Origin: Neobacillus sp. SuZ13
GTDB lineage: Bacteria > Bacillota > Bacilli > Bacillales > Cytobacillaceae
NCBI RefSeq assembly: GCF_030123365.1
Contig: NZ_CP126107.1
Span: 1,659,501-1,723,500, forward strand
Direction of reading: 5' to 3'
Length of the DNA stretch: 64,000 nt
Shown here: in pieces, positions 18,550 to 26,570 of the stretch
Numbering within the stretch: the first letter of the stretch is position 1
Layout: every line of letters begins with the position of its first letter
The notes under the pieces: model-generated
What the model was told of the DNA's origin: nothing
Databases searched by the model: none
What the model saw: only the letters and a program-made list of their open reading frames with translations
Position numbers and translations under genes: made by a program

Positions 18550-19175
18550 TGCACGCTGATGAAAAATTTACGTATGAAACTTGGCCTGCTGCGCCAGAAA
18601 AATCGACCCTTGAATCAAAAAATAAATTTTTAGGTTTTTGGTTTTTCCTAGGGGGAGAGACAGTTCTTTTTGCCTCCCTCTTTGCCACATACCTTGCATT
18701 AAAGGATAAAGTTCCAAGTTCAAGTCATCCTTTAGCAAAGGATTTATTTGAACTGCCATTAACATTTGTTGCGACAATGCTGCTCTTAACCAGCTCATTA
18801 ACAAGTGTGTACGCCATGTATCATATGAAGAACTTTGCCTTCAAAAAAATGATGGTCTGGCTTGGTCTTACAGCTCTGTTAGGTGCAGGGTTCTTAGGGC
18901 TTGAAGTTTATGAGTTTAACCATTATGTTCATGAAGGTCACACCTTTACAAGCAGTGCTTTCGGATCTGCCTTCTATACACTAGTTGGTTTCCACGGGGG
19001 CCACGTTGCTTTTGGTTTACTTTGGTGTTTAACATTAATGTTTAGAAATTCTAAACGTGGCTTAGACCTTTACAACGCTCCAAAATTCTATGTATTTAGT
19101 TTATATTGGCATTTTATTGACGTTGTTTGGGTATTTATCTTTACAGTAGTATATTTAATGGGAATGGTGGGATAA
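18549..19175 (+). CDS. ctaE: cytochrome c oxidase subunit III (CtaE)
   Basis: This five-helix membrane subunit of the caa3 oxidase stabilises subunit I. Seen: FWFFLGGETVLFASLFATYLAL and the family end YVFSLYWHFIDVVWVFIFTVVYL. It has 208 residues. ATG overlaps the ctaD stop by one base, and ctaF follows after four bases, so the operon is tightly packed. Confidence 0.95.
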   Translation: MHADEKFTYETWPAAPEKSTLESKNKFLGFWFFLGGETVLFASLFATYLALKDKVPSSSHPLAKDLFELPLTFVATMLLLTSSLTSVYAMYHMKNFAFKKMMVWLGLTALLGAGFLGLEVYEFNHYVHEGHTFTSSAFGSAFYTLVGFHGGHVAFGLLWCLTLMFRNSKRGLDLYNAPKFYVFSLYWHFIDVVWVFIFTVVYLMGMVG

Positions 19176-19179
19176 ACTG

Positions 19180-19515
19180 ATGGCTAATCAACAATTAAAT
19201 TCAGGTAACCCAAGAGTAGACATTGAATATCGTCGCAGGAAAAATGCAGAAGAAATGAGATATCAATTAGTTTCTTTTGCCTTAATGATTTTCTTAACAC
19301 TAATTGCTTTTGCAGCTGTATATATTAAAGGGTTTACTTCATGGTTTACTGTACCGTTTATTATTCTATTAGCAGTTGTTCAAGTTATTTTCCAACTATA
19401 TTATTTTATGCATATGAGCCATAAAGGGCATGAAGCTCCATCACTATTTTTATACTCAGGTGTGTTGGTTGGAGCCATAACTATTCTTGCCTTTTCAACA
19501 ATTATTTGGTGGTAA
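19180..19515 (+). CDS. ctaF: cytochrome c oxidase subunit IV (CtaF)
   Basis: This small subunit has 111 residues and about three membrane helices (for example QLYYFMHMSHKGHE between helices two and three), matching bacterial caa3 subunit IVB. It is the last gene of the ctaBCDEF run before a strong terminator. Confidence 0.93.
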   Translation: MANQQLNSGNPRVDIEYRRRKNAEEMRYQLVSFALMIFLTLIAFAAVYIKGFTSWFTVPFIILLAVVQVIFQLYYFMHMSHKGHEAPSLFLYSGVLVGAITILAFSTIIWW

Positions 19516-19522
19516 TATGTTC

Positions 19523-19559
19523 AAAAAAAGAAAATCGGCTAAGGCCGATTTTCTTTTTT
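19523..19559 (+). terminator. terminator of ctaBCDEF
   Basis: AAAAAGAAAATCGGC and GCCGATTTTCTTTTT form a long perfect stem with a short loop, followed by T residues. Confidence 0.9.
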
Positions 19560-19601
19560 AAGAGCAAATTTATGTAAGGTTACATTTCTTTGCTTATCGT
19601 T

Positions 19602-19629
19602 TTGACCAAAGGTATAATAATAATATAGT
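19602..19629 (+). promoter_or_regulatory. sigma-A-type promoter of ctaG
   Basis: TTGACC and TATAGT are separated by 16 bases, each one base from consensus, about 35 bases before the ctaG start. Confidence 0.6.
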
Positions 19630-19663
19630 TAATAATTCTTTAATTCAAAAAGAGGTGATTTGG

Positions 19664-20569
19664 GTGCTTACGTTGGATATATTTGGTTTTAAAGCACTTT
19701 GGAGCCCATACTTTTTACTAATCTTAATCGTAGTTACTGCAGGATATTTTGTCCTTACAACAAAATATAGAAACTGGTTTCCAGATAGTGAGCCCTTAAC
19801 GAAAACACAAGGTAGTTTATTTCTATTATCAATAATCCTTCTTTATGCCATTAAGGGATCACCAATCGATTTATTAGCCCATCTTATGTTTTGGGTTCAT
19901 ATGATTCAAATGGCTGCTTTAGTATTGCTGGTACCACCTATATTAATTATAAGTATCCCAAATTGGGTGTGGAGGAAATTTCTTAGCCTAAATGCAGTCA
20001 ATTCTGTCTTTACGGTTTTAACTAAACCGCTAATTGCATTAATCGTTTTTAATGGTTTATTTTCCTTTTATCACGTACCAATTATTTTCGACCATGTCAT
20101 GCAAAATGGTTGGCTGCATGCTATTTATTCTATTTTATTATTTGTTGTTGCAATTTTCATGTGGTGGCCTTTACTTAATCAATTGCCAGAACATGAGACA
20201 TTAAGTGGACTAAAAAAGGTTGGTTATATTTTTGCAGATGGTATTCTGTTAACGCCAGCTTGTGCCTTAATTATCTTTGCAGATACACCAATGTATGCGA
20301 CCTATTCGGATCCACAAGTTTGGGGACAAGTAATGAGTTTATGTGTCGGTTCCGCTAATTTTGATAGCTTGAATTTAAGTGGTCCCGAGCTTTTTAGTTC
20401 AATGTCATTAATTCATGATCAGCAGCTTGGTGGGGTTTTAATGAAAATTATTCAAGAAATCATTTATGGAGTTATCCTTGGACATGTTTTCTTTGAATGG
20501 TATCGAAAAGATCAAGCTGATACAGAACAAGAAATGAAGCAGCAGCTAGATCCTTTGCTCATAAAATAA
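19664..20569 (+). CDS. ctaG: cytochrome c oxidase assembly factor CtaG
   Basis: CtaG of the caa3 type is a membrane protein needed to assemble the active caa3 oxidase, probably at the CuB site. Seen: about seven helices and conserved histidines in DLLAHLMFWVHMIQM, FSFYHVPIIFDHVM and GHVFFEWYR. GTG at 19664 is chosen because AGAGGTG lies just upstream, giving MLTLDIFGFKALWSP and 301 residues; an in-frame GTG at 19655 is inside that ribosome binding site. It has its own promoter and terminator. Confidence 0.92.
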   Translation: MLTLDIFGFKALWSPYFLLILIVVTAGYFVLTTKYRNWFPDSEPLTKTQGSLFLLSIILLYAIKGSPIDLLAHLMFWVHMIQMAALVLLVPPILIISIPNWVWRKFLSLNAVNSVFTVLTKPLIALIVFNGLFSFYHVPIIFDHVMQNGWLHAIYSILLFVVAIFMWWPLLNQLPEHETLSGLKKVGYIFADGILLTPACALIIFADTPMYATYSDPQVWGQVMSLCVGSANFDSLNLSGPELFSSMSLIHDQQLGGVLMKIIQEIIYGVILGHVFFEWYRKDQADTEQEMKQQLDPLLIK

Positions 20570-20596
20570 TCTCCCATACTCTTGGGAGATTTTTTT
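20569..20596 (+). terminator. terminator of ctaG
   Basis: ATCTCCCA and TGGGAGAT form an 8-bp stem, then a run of T. The stem begins right after the stop codon. Confidence 0.85.
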
Positions 20597-20688
20597 ACTA
20601 ATGAGAGGATATTTCTTGTTTATCCATTGAATTGTTAGTGTAGTTGAACTACTATTATTGTAGAATAAAAGAAAAGAGAGGACATGGA

Positions 20689-21153
20689 ATGAATTCCTTA
20701 CCGATTTTACCTACTATCAGTACTTCATTTATTGTATTAAGTGCTATTACCGTTGCTATTGGATGGTGGCAAATAGCGCAAAGGAAAATTGAATCTCACA
20801 AAAAAACCATGTTTTTGGCTGCTATTTTTGCTGTGATCTTTTTTATCATTTATGCTTCCCGGACAATCTTTATTGGGAACACATCGTTTGGCGGGCCTGA
20901 CAATATTAAAATTTATTACACCATATTTTTAATCTTTCATATAACCCTTGCGACAACAGGTGCTGTGTTCGGTGTTGTTTCAATTCTGACCGGATATAAA
21001 AATAAGCTTTCAATCCATCGTAAACTAGGTCCAATAACTAGTCTCATTTGGTTTTTTACAGCAATCACAGGTGTTGCCGTATACCTATTGCTTTATGTAT
21101 TTTATCAAGGCGGTGAGACAACTTCGATGATTAAAGCAATTCTAGGACTGTAA
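20689..21153 (+). CDS. ctaM: DUF420 membrane protein, CtaM/YozB-like oxidase assembly factor
   Basis: This four- to five-helix membrane protein of 154 residues has the DUF420 pattern (PTISTSFIVLSAITVAIGWWQI, HKKTMFLAA, FHITLATTGAVFGVVSILTGY, HRKLGP). CtaM of S. aureus and B. subtilis YozB belong here and are needed for heme-copper oxidase function. ATG at 20689 is chosen over an upstream in-frame start because GAGAGGAC precedes it and the upstream extension (MNYYYCRIKEKRGHG) looks non-native. In B. subtilis I recall yozB elsewhere, so its place beside ctaG fits an oxidase role. Confidence 0.85.
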   Translation: MNSLPILPTISTSFIVLSAITVAIGWWQIAQRKIESHKKTMFLAAIFAVIFFIIYASRTIFIGNTSFGGPDNIKIYYTIFLIFHITLATTGAVFGVVSILTGYKNKLSIHRKLGPITSLIWFFTAITGVAVYLLLYVFYQGGETTSMIKAILGL

Positions 21154-21156
21154 AAT

Positions 21157-21185
21157 AAAAAGACGCATGAATCCATGCGTCTTTT
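21157..21185. terminator. bidirectional terminator, ctaM and yugN-like gene
   Basis: AAAAGACGCATG and CATGCGTCTTTT form a 12-bp stem, usable from both convergent genes. Confidence 0.85.
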
Positions 21186-21189
21186 GCTC

Positions 21190-21549
21190 TTACAGCGCGA
21201 ATTTATTTACTTCCGTTTTAACAGCATCAAGAATCTTTTTACATTGATTCACAAGTGAAGTCGGGAAGTTTTCTCCTTCACCATATTCAACACCATGTGG
21301 ATAATAGTGTTTACCTAAAAGCGGTGTCATTAATTGAATGGTTGCTCTATCTGCACCAATGTCACCCTCTACCGCATGGCCGCGAACACGAAGGTAAAAT
21401 ACACCTTCTTTTAATTCAAACTTTCGGTCATATGTAACACGTTCGTAGTCCCATTGCCCCTCGCGAACTAAACCGTGATCTAACATAACTTCATCCAAAC
21501 GGTTTAAGTCAGCCTTTAACTTCTCAATCTCAGTATTCTCGAATTTCAT
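21190..21549 (-). CDS. yugN: YugN-like family protein
   Basis: This soluble protein of 119 residues is of unknown function. Seen: the family pattern WDYERVTYDRKFELKEGVFYLRVRGHAVEGDIG and GKHYYPHGVEYGE. I recall yugN at a distant site in B. subtilis, so the local position is a rearrangement relative to that species. The start on the minus strand follows AGGAGGG. Confidence 0.85.
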   Translation of the reverse strand: MKFENTEIEKLKADLNRLDEVMLDHGLVREGQWDYERVTYDRKFELKEGVFYLRVRGHAVEGDIGADRATIQLMTPLLGKHYYPHGVEYGEGENFPTSLVNQCKKILDAVKTEVNKFAL

Positions 21550-21740
21550 AAATAATCCCTCCTAAAAACAATACCATTACCCCAAAGTTTCTTTTATCAG
21601 TAAAGCAATTATAATTCAATTTTAATAATAGTTGAAAATCAATCAACTTGCAATGAATAGATTCGGGCGAATAAAACATTATTGGTTGGAAAACCTAGTA
21701 TAAAGATGAGAGGAAATAATTATACCATGGGGGTAAGAAA

Positions 21741-22175
21741 ATGGAAAATATCAGGGATATTATGACTAGCGAAGTTGAAAGTTGTACTTTATTGGATAAC
21801 GTATATGAAGTTGCCTTAAAAATGAAAGAGTTAAATGTAGGTGCTATTCCAATTCTCGATCAGGAAAAGCTTGTGGGGATGATAACAGACCGTGACATTG
21901 TCGTAAGAGGCGTTGCAGAAAAACATCCTGGTTCTACCAAGGTAGAAGATATTATGAGTAACGAGCTGATTACCATTACACCTGATTCTACAAGCAAGGA
22001 AGCGGCAAAATTAATGGCTGAACATCAAATACGCCGATTGCCTGTGGTAGAAGGAGATAAATTAGTTGGAATTGTTTCATTAGGTGATTTCGCCATCCGA
22101 GAATTAACTGATGATCAAGCAAAAGTGGCTTTAACCGAAATATCTGAACAAAACTTTAATAGTGCACAACACTAG
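21741..22175 (+). CDS. ylbB: CBS domain protein YlbB
   Basis: This 144-residue protein is made of two CBS motifs (residues about 7-60 and 70-125), the first with VGAIPILDQEKLVGMITDRDIVVRG and the second with IRRLPVVEGDKLVGIVSLGD. CBS pairs usually bind adenine nucleotides. The partner and role are unknown. ATG follows GGGGGTAAG. Confidence 0.9.
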   Translation: MENIRDIMTSEVESCTLLDNVYEVALKMKELNVGAIPILDQEKLVGMITDRDIVVRGVAEKHPGSTKVEDIMSNELITITPDSTSKEAAKLMAEHQIRRLPVVEGDKLVGIVSLGDFAIRELTDDQAKVALTEISEQNFNSAQH

Positions 22176-22197
22176 AAATTATTATATAAAAAAAATA

Positions 22198-22248
22198 GTC
22201 TGATTATAATTAAACGGGTACTCAGTGTACCTGTTTTCTTTTAATCAG
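22198..22248 (+). terminator. long hairpin after ylbB
   Basis: An outer stem TCTGATTA/TAATCAGA encloses AAACGGGTAC/GTACCTGTTT with one mismatch. No clean T-run follows the outer stem, but TTTTCTTTT follows the inner one. It is the likely end of the ylbB transcript. Confidence 0.45.
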
Positions 22249-22354
22249 ATCATTTATCTGATATTTAAGATATTCACTATTATTATTCAAGTCAGAGATG
22301 ATATAATAATTTTATCTATACATATAATGATAGAAAAAGTTCCAGAGAGGGTGA

Positions 22355-23437
22355 ATGCCTCTGCGTATACTGTCAAAAATTTTAATCCTTTCAGCAGTTT
22401 TTTTAACCATTGGTTTCTATGTTAGTATAAACGAAAATAATGAAGATACTATTTTAATTAAAGAAAATAATACATCAGAAATTAAAGAACAAAACATAAC
22501 CCAAAACCCAGTAAATAAACCTAGTAAAAAAATTGTCTCAGAAAAACCAAAAGAAGGTTTGGCTTTATTAATTGGAAAAAATGAAGAGGAATTAGAAAAG
22601 GAACTTGGTAGACCTTTACGGATTGATGAGTCTACTTATGGCTATCAGTGGTATATTTATAATCAAAACCCTAAAGGTTATTTACAAGTGGGTGTAGAAA
22701 ATAAGCGTATTGTTACGATTTTTGCCATTGGTCAGAATTTAGATGTAGCACCATTTGAAATCGGACAACCAGTTGAGGAAATTTTTAATACTCACTATAT
22801 TGATACGAATGTTAATCTCGAGTATAACGGAAATTCTTATCGCTTTGAACTAAACGATACAGATTTAAATCTTCGACCGATGGTGCAATTGGGTGATATT
22901 TTTGTTCAACTATATATAGATAAGTTCACCGGAAACCTCTCAAGTGTTCGTTTCTTAGATGCATCTACACTAATCAAGCAGCGTCCCTATGAGCTTGTTT
23001 ATAATGGAGCCTTAATTCAGGTTCCTGAGCCTAGTGAGGAAATGCAGCGCAAGATTGAAGAAGACACCGAACAGGAGATATTTGACATAACTAATGTCTT
23101 AAGAGCAAGAAATAAATTAAAGGTATTAAAGTGGGACGAAAATGCGGCTAAAGCAGCATTTCAACACAGTAAGGACATGTCAGAAAATAATGACTTCTCA
23201 CATACATCTAAGAAATTTGGAGACCTCGACAAAAGACTAAAAACAGCTGAAGTGGTTTATAAGTCTGCAGGTGAGAATATCGCGGCAAATTATACCGATG
23301 GCCCTGCTGTGGTGGAAGGCTGGCTAAATAGTAAAGGTCATCGTGAGGCACTTTTAAATAAGGATTATTCACATCTTGGAGTAGGTGTTTTTGAAGAATA
23401 CTATACGCAAAATTTCATTCAAAAAATAGAACAATAA
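22355..23437 (+). CDS. ylbC: YlbC, CAP-domain protein with CAP-associated N-domain
   Basis: This membrane-anchored or secreted protein has 360 residues. Seen: an N-terminal hydrophobic segment (ILSKILILSAVFLTIGFYVSI), a lysine/asparagine-rich linker, a CAP-associated domain from about residue 75 (LLIGKNEEELEKELGRP, YGYQWYIYNQNPKGYLQVGVE), and a C-terminal CAP/SCP domain from about 230 (FDITNVLRARNKL, HSKDMSENNDFSH, AGENIAANY, GHREALLNKDYSHLGVGV). The role is unknown. The start codon lies close to GAGAGGG, so a nearby start is possible. Confidence 0.88.
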   Translation: MPLRILSKILILSAVFLTIGFYVSINENNEDTILIKENNTSEIKEQNITQNPVNKPSKKIVSEKPKEGLALLIGKNEEELEKELGRPLRIDESTYGYQWYIYNQNPKGYLQVGVENKRIVTIFAIGQNLDVAPFEIGQPVEEIFNTHYIDTNVNLEYNGNSYRFELNDTDLNLRPMVQLGDIFVQLYIDKFTGNLSSVRFLDASTLIKQRPYELVYNGALIQVPEPSEEMQRKIEEDTEQEIFDITNVLRARNKLKVLKWDENAAKAAFQHSKDMSENNDFSHTSKKFGDLDKRLKTAEVVYKSAGENIAANYTDGPAVVEGWLNSKGHREALLNKDYSHLGVGVFEEYYTQNFIQKIEQ

Positions 23438-23464
23438 AAAGGTGACGATTAGGTCACCTTTTTT
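23437..23464. terminator. bidirectional terminator after ylbC
   Basis: AAAAGGTGAC and GTCACCTTTT form a 10-bp stem with a short loop, followed by T residues. It also ends the convergent gene on the minus strand. Confidence 0.85.
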
Positions 23465-23813
23465 CAATAACATATTCGTTAAATAAAAATTTATTATCCT
23501 TCCACATTCCATATACTCTAATGACTTCCCCTGCTTTAAAGGAAACTTTCTGAAAGTCTTTGGTAATGGGCATTATCTTTTGGACGGTAATTAATTTTGT
23601 TTCTGTTTGCAATTTTAATGACTGAACATAAATGTAACGGTGATAATAAAACCGTTGCTTCTCTTCTATGATGCTTTTGATTTCCCCAATTAGGATTGCT
23701 TCGTGCTGAACGTGACCAGCATAAGCCCACTTGGAATCATTTTCCTTCATCTCCTTTTTTGTAAGCCAATAAAAGTAAAGGCAAATAATTGGAATGACGA
23801 TGGCGGTGACCAC
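23454..23813 (-). CDS. small membrane-anchored protein, unknown
   Basis: This protein of 119 residues has one N-terminal membrane helix (VTAIVIPIICLYFYWLT) followed by a soluble part rich in beta-strand patterns (ILIGEIKSIIEE, RYIYVQSLKLQTETKLITVQKI, AGEVIRVYGMWKDNKFLFNEYVIEKR). The order and the final GEVIRVYG-type strand resemble a small OB or beta-barrel fold, which is only a guess. No B. subtilis counterpart between ylbC and ylbD comes to mind. The GTG start is poorly supported, as GGAGG lies about thirteen bases upstream. It follows the thioesterase gene on the same strand and is probably co-transcribed with it. Confidence 0.65.
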   Translation of the reverse strand: MVTAIVIPIICLYFYWLTKKEMKENDSKWAYAGHVQHEAILIGEIKSIIEEKQRFYYHRYIYVQSLKLQTETKLITVQKIMPITKDFQKVSFKAGEVIRVYGMWKDNKFLFNEYVIEKR

Positions 23814-23833
23814 TATGTATCAAACTCCTCCGG

Positions 23834-24319
23834 TCATGATTTGCTAATAATAAAGAATGTACCTGTCGCATAGGCCATTTTTTTGCCGTCACTCCGGTAG
23901 GCTTCCCCTGATATAACCATTGTTTTGCTGCCCTTATGGACTATCTCTGCTTTACAACGAAGTGTTTCTCCAATACCTGGCGCTATGTAATGGATATTCA
24001 ATTGATTGGTAACAGCCCCAAATCCTTTTGGCAAATAATAATTTGCCAAACTACCCATCGCAGTGTCAAGGACAGTAGCAGTAATCCCGCCATGGACGAT
24101 ATCTAGGTTATTATTCAGAATTGGATGAATGGGAATGGTAATTTCACAAGTATTCTCTTCAAATTTCCTTTCCATTTGAAGAATTCCATCAATATAAGTA
24201 CTACGGTTTTGACTAATTTTTTGTTTAAACCCACTTAAAAGATAGGCAATAGAATTTAAATCAGCTTCTGACCCATTTTCGATACATGTTTCTAATAATT
24301 GTCGTAAATCATCTTTCAT
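23834..24319 (-). CDS. PaaI/YdiI-type hotdog-fold thioesterase
   Basis: This acyl-CoA thioesterase-like hotdog protein has 161 residues. Seen: the signature NLDIVHGGITATVLDTAMGSLANYYL, in which HGG and the following Asp are the usual active-site pattern, and VTNQLNIHYIAPG. The substrate is unknown. ATG at 24319 is chosen because AGAGGT lies seven bases upstream; a TTG six codons earlier overlaps that site. It is divergent from ylbD. Confidence 0.85.
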   Translation of the reverse strand: MKDDLRQLLETCIENGSEADLNSIAYLLSGFKQKISQNRSTYIDGILQMERKFEENTCEITIPIHPILNNNLDIVHGGITATVLDTAMGSLANYYLPKGFGAVTNQLNIHYIAPGIGETLRCKAEIVHKGSKTMVISGEAYRSDGKKMAYATGTFFIISKS

Positions 24320-24467
24320 TCTAGATACCTCTTTCAATTCTTATTCTTCTGACATCTTATCATTAACAGAAAAAATATTAAATATATTCAACTTGCGAGG
24401 TTCTTTCACATTTTGAATGATCTTTCATATTGTATTATTGGCAGTAATATGGGTTGAGGTGAGAAAA

Positions 24468-24872
24468 ATGACACAAAAAAAATTACACCCTACCGTTATA
24501 CAATTCAAAGAATTTGTTAAAAACAATCCTAAACTTGTCCAGGAAGTACGGAGGGGGAAGGCAACCTGGCAAGAGTTATATGAAGAGTGGTATTTATTGG
24601 GGGAAGAGGATACTCGCTGGGAAACGATTGGATCCAATAATGAGTCCGCTGAAGAAGAAAGCACAGAATCGAAAAGTGATTGGATTTCCACGATTATGGG
24701 GGTGGTTAAGAAAATGGACCCGAATCAGATGCAAAACCATATTAATAACTTAAGTCAGGCCCTCGGAGCGGTCCAAAGTGTACTTTCGCAATTTCAAGGA
24801 AACAATCCAGCTGGGGGCCCAGCAAAACCACAAGAAGGACCAAGACATCCCTTTTTGTTTAGAAAAGACTAA
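24468..24872 (+). CDS. ylbD: YlbD family spore coat-associated protein
   Basis: This 134-residue soluble protein has an N-terminal helical part (HPTVIQFKEFVKNNPKLVQEVRRGKATWQELYEEWYLLGE), an acidic serine-rich middle and a glycine/proline-rich end (NNPAGGPAKPQEGPRHPF). It matches YlbD, labelled a putative spore coat protein. ATG at 24468 is chosen because GAGGTGAG precedes it; the upstream in-frame ATG gives an implausible hydrophobic extension. ylbE follows after 19 bases. Confidence 0.85.
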   Translation: MTQKKLHPTVIQFKEFVKNNPKLVQEVRRGKATWQELYEEWYLLGEEDTRWETIGSNNESAEEESTESKSDWISTIMGVVKKMDPNQMQNHINNLSQALGAVQSVLSQFQGNNPAGGPAKPQEGPRHPFLFRKD

Positions 24873-24891
24873 TAGGAAGGGGTATTAATTT

Positions 24892-25131
24892 ATGCGTAGA
24901 GATGTGCTTGAATATATTGAAAGTCAAAAGGATTTAAAGCAGTTTATCCGCGAACAACCCATCTGGTATCGAAAGTTATCAAGAAATCCATATGATTTAC
25001 AAGCACTTGAAATTGAGTCGTTACACTATTATAAAAAGACTATTCCAGATCAAGTGAACAAATTTTCAAATAGCGTACAAATGGCTTCTATGATGTATCA
25101 TATGTTTCAAGCCATGAAAACTCAAAATTAA
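24892..25131 (+). CDS. ylbE: YlbE-like protein
   Basis: This 79-residue soluble protein of unknown function carries the family pattern LKQFIREQPIWYRKLSRNPYDLQALEIESLHYYKKTIPDQVNKF. It is the second gene of a ylbD-ylbE pair. ATG follows GGAAGGGG. Confidence 0.88.
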   Translation: MRRDVLEYIESQKDLKQFIREQPIWYRKLSRNPYDLQALEIESLHYYKKTIPDQVNKFSNSVQMASMMYHMFQAMKTQN

Positions 25132-25132
25132 C

Positions 25133-25166
25133 AAAGTCCACATAATTTATTTTGTGGCTTTTTTTG
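25133..25166 (+). terminator. terminator of ylbDE
   Basis: AAGTCCACA and TGTGGCTT pair with one bulged base, followed by a run of seven T. Confidence 0.75.
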
Positions 25167-25233
25167 TTGTTAGCAAGAAGACTAAAAAATGAAATGGAGG
25201 CGAACAATACAAGCAAAGAAGGAGTGAATCAAA

Positions 25234-25599
25234 ATGAAAAAGCCGTTTCCGCAGGTAGTCCTTATTATCTTTTTGATTGGAATGCTTTCCGGATTTAATC
25301 ATATTAAGCCAAGAACCGAAATACCTTCATTATTTGTCCATCACCAAATAAAAGGGGAAACAGTATTAGTTAATTGTATTGTTTCAGGAATTAGTTTTCG
25401 AGAAACTGATCATTCAAAGAAGAAGTTAGGAAAGCTTGTTATATGGATTGATGGTAAGAAAAAATCCGAAGTTAATGCGGCGGCATTTATTATAAAAGGG
25501 CTAACGCCGGGCAGCCATAGTGTTAAACTTGAAGTGGTCGATTTAAATAATCAACCGTATGGAATGGAAAAAGAATTTATGGTAAATATCTCTAGATAA
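25234..25599 (+). CDS. secreted small protein with Ig-like fold features, unknown
   Basis: This protein of 121 residues has an N-terminal hydrophobic signal or anchor (PQVVLIIFLIGMLSGF). The rest looks all-beta: LVIWIDGKKKSEVNAAAFIIKGLTPGSHSVKLEVVDLNNQPYG has the GSHSVKLEV pattern of an Ig- or Big-like domain. No lipobox cysteine is seen. I recognise no named family and recall no such gene between ylbE and ylbF in B. subtilis. ATG follows AAGGAGTG. Confidence 0.7.
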   Translation: MKKPFPQVVLIIFLIGMLSGFNHIKPRTEIPSLFVHHQIKGETVLVNCIVSGISFRETDHSKKKLGKLVIWIDGKKKSEVNAAAFIIKGLTPGSHSVKLEVVDLNNQPYGMEKEFMVNISR

Positions 25600-25660
25600 A
25601 CTGTATATTTCGCATTACTAACACTTTCATGTTAAAATATCAGTGGAGGTGGGCGTGATC

Positions 25661-26104
25661 GTGCTTGCTACATTAGAAAGAGTCGAATTATTGGAACAGG
25701 CTGAGCAACTAGCAAAAATGGTTCTGGAATCCGAAATTGCAGAACAATATCAAATTTGTTTATATAAATTGCAAAATAATAGGGAGTCACAGCGTAAAAT
25801 AAAGCGTTTTGTTAGTCTAAAGGAATTGTATGATGAGGTTCAACGCTTTGGGAAATACCATCCTGATTATAAAAAAGTAATGACTCAAATCCGTGAAAGT
25901 AAAAGAGAAATGGATTTGGATCCACTAGTAGCGGAGTTTAAATTGGCAGAAAATGACCTGCAAGACCTTCTAGATGCCATCAGCATCATCGTAGGCGGTG
26001 CTGTCTCAGAACATATAAAAGTCCCAACCGGCAACCAGTTTTTCGAAACAAAATCTAGCCATAGCAGTGGATGTGGCGGCGGTGGCAGCTGTAATTGCGG
26101 GTGA
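25661..26104 (+). CDS. ricF: RicF (YlbF), RNase Y specificity and sporulation factor
   Basis: RicF forms the Ric complex with RicA (YmcA) and RicT (YaaT); the complex holds [4Fe-4S] clusters and directs RNase Y cleavage, affecting biofilm formation, competence and sporulation. Seen: a long helical body with VQRFGKYHPDYKKV and VSEHIKVPTGNQFF, and the cysteine tail CGGGGSCNCG with three Cys. Several in-frame GTG codons follow GGAGGTG; I choose 25661 because the protein then aligns from MLATLERVEL with the B. subtilis protein as I recall it, with 25655 the alternative. Confidence 0.9.
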   Translation: MLATLERVELLEQAEQLAKMVLESEIAEQYQICLYKLQNNRESQRKIKRFVSLKELYDEVQRFGKYHPDYKKVMTQIRESKREMDLDPLVAEFKLAENDLQDLLDAISIIVGGAVSEHIKVPTGNQFFETKSSHSSGCGGGGSCNCG

Positions 26105-26106
26105 AA

Positions 26107-26136
26107 AATCAGCTAAAGAAAGCTGACTTTTTCTTT
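26107..26136 (+). terminator. terminator of ricF
   Basis: TCAGCT and AGCTGA form a short stem flanked by AAAAA and TTTTT, directly after the stop codon. Confidence 0.6.
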
Positions 26137-26260
26137 TAGAGTGCGTTATTTTCTTTTGACAGCCATATAATATTGAAATGAAACAAAGTTTGAATTGAAA
26201 TGAAGCGTTTTTATATGCTAGACTTAGTTAAAATGATGGTTCTGTTGAAGGGGAAATAGT

Positions 26261-26536
26261 ATGTTTGTTCAAAGACAAGGAATGGTGGTTTGGCTTTACT
26301 CTTTAAAACAAGCTAAAATGCTTAGACGCTTCGGAAATGTACATTATGTTTCAAAAAAGCTGAAATATGTTGTACTGTATTGTAATCAACAAGAAGTAGA
26401 TGAGATCATGGAAAAGTTGAATACTTTTTCGTTTGTAAAAAAAGTAGAACCTTCATATAAACCATTCTTAAGAATGGAGTATGAAAATTCAGCACCTGAT
26501 AAAGCAAAAGAATATGATTATAAAATGGGTATTTAA
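26261..26536 (+). CDS. ylbG: YlbG family protein (DUF2129)
   Basis: This small soluble protein of 91 residues has the DUF2129 pattern [37 protein letters not shown] and [16 protein letters not shown]. The function is unknown. ATG follows AAGGGGAAA. Confidence 0.9.
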   Translation: MFVQRQGMVVWLYSLKQAKMLRRFGNVHYVSKKLKYVVLYCNQQEVDEIMEKLNTFSFVKKVEPSYKPFLRMEYENSAPDKAKEYDYKMGI

Positions 26537-26570
26537 AAAGGTGAGGGAATATTTAGTCCCTCACCTTTTC
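26535..26570. terminator. bidirectional terminator between ylbG and the next gene
   Basis: AAAAGGTGAGGGA and TCCCTCACCTTTT form a 13-bp stem and serve both convergent genes. Confidence 0.85.

Noticed and set aside
22225..22425. 66-codon plus-strand frame before and into ylbC
   Set aside because: It overlaps the ylbC signal segment in another frame and lacks a ribosome binding site; the DNA is AT-rich and gives chance frames.
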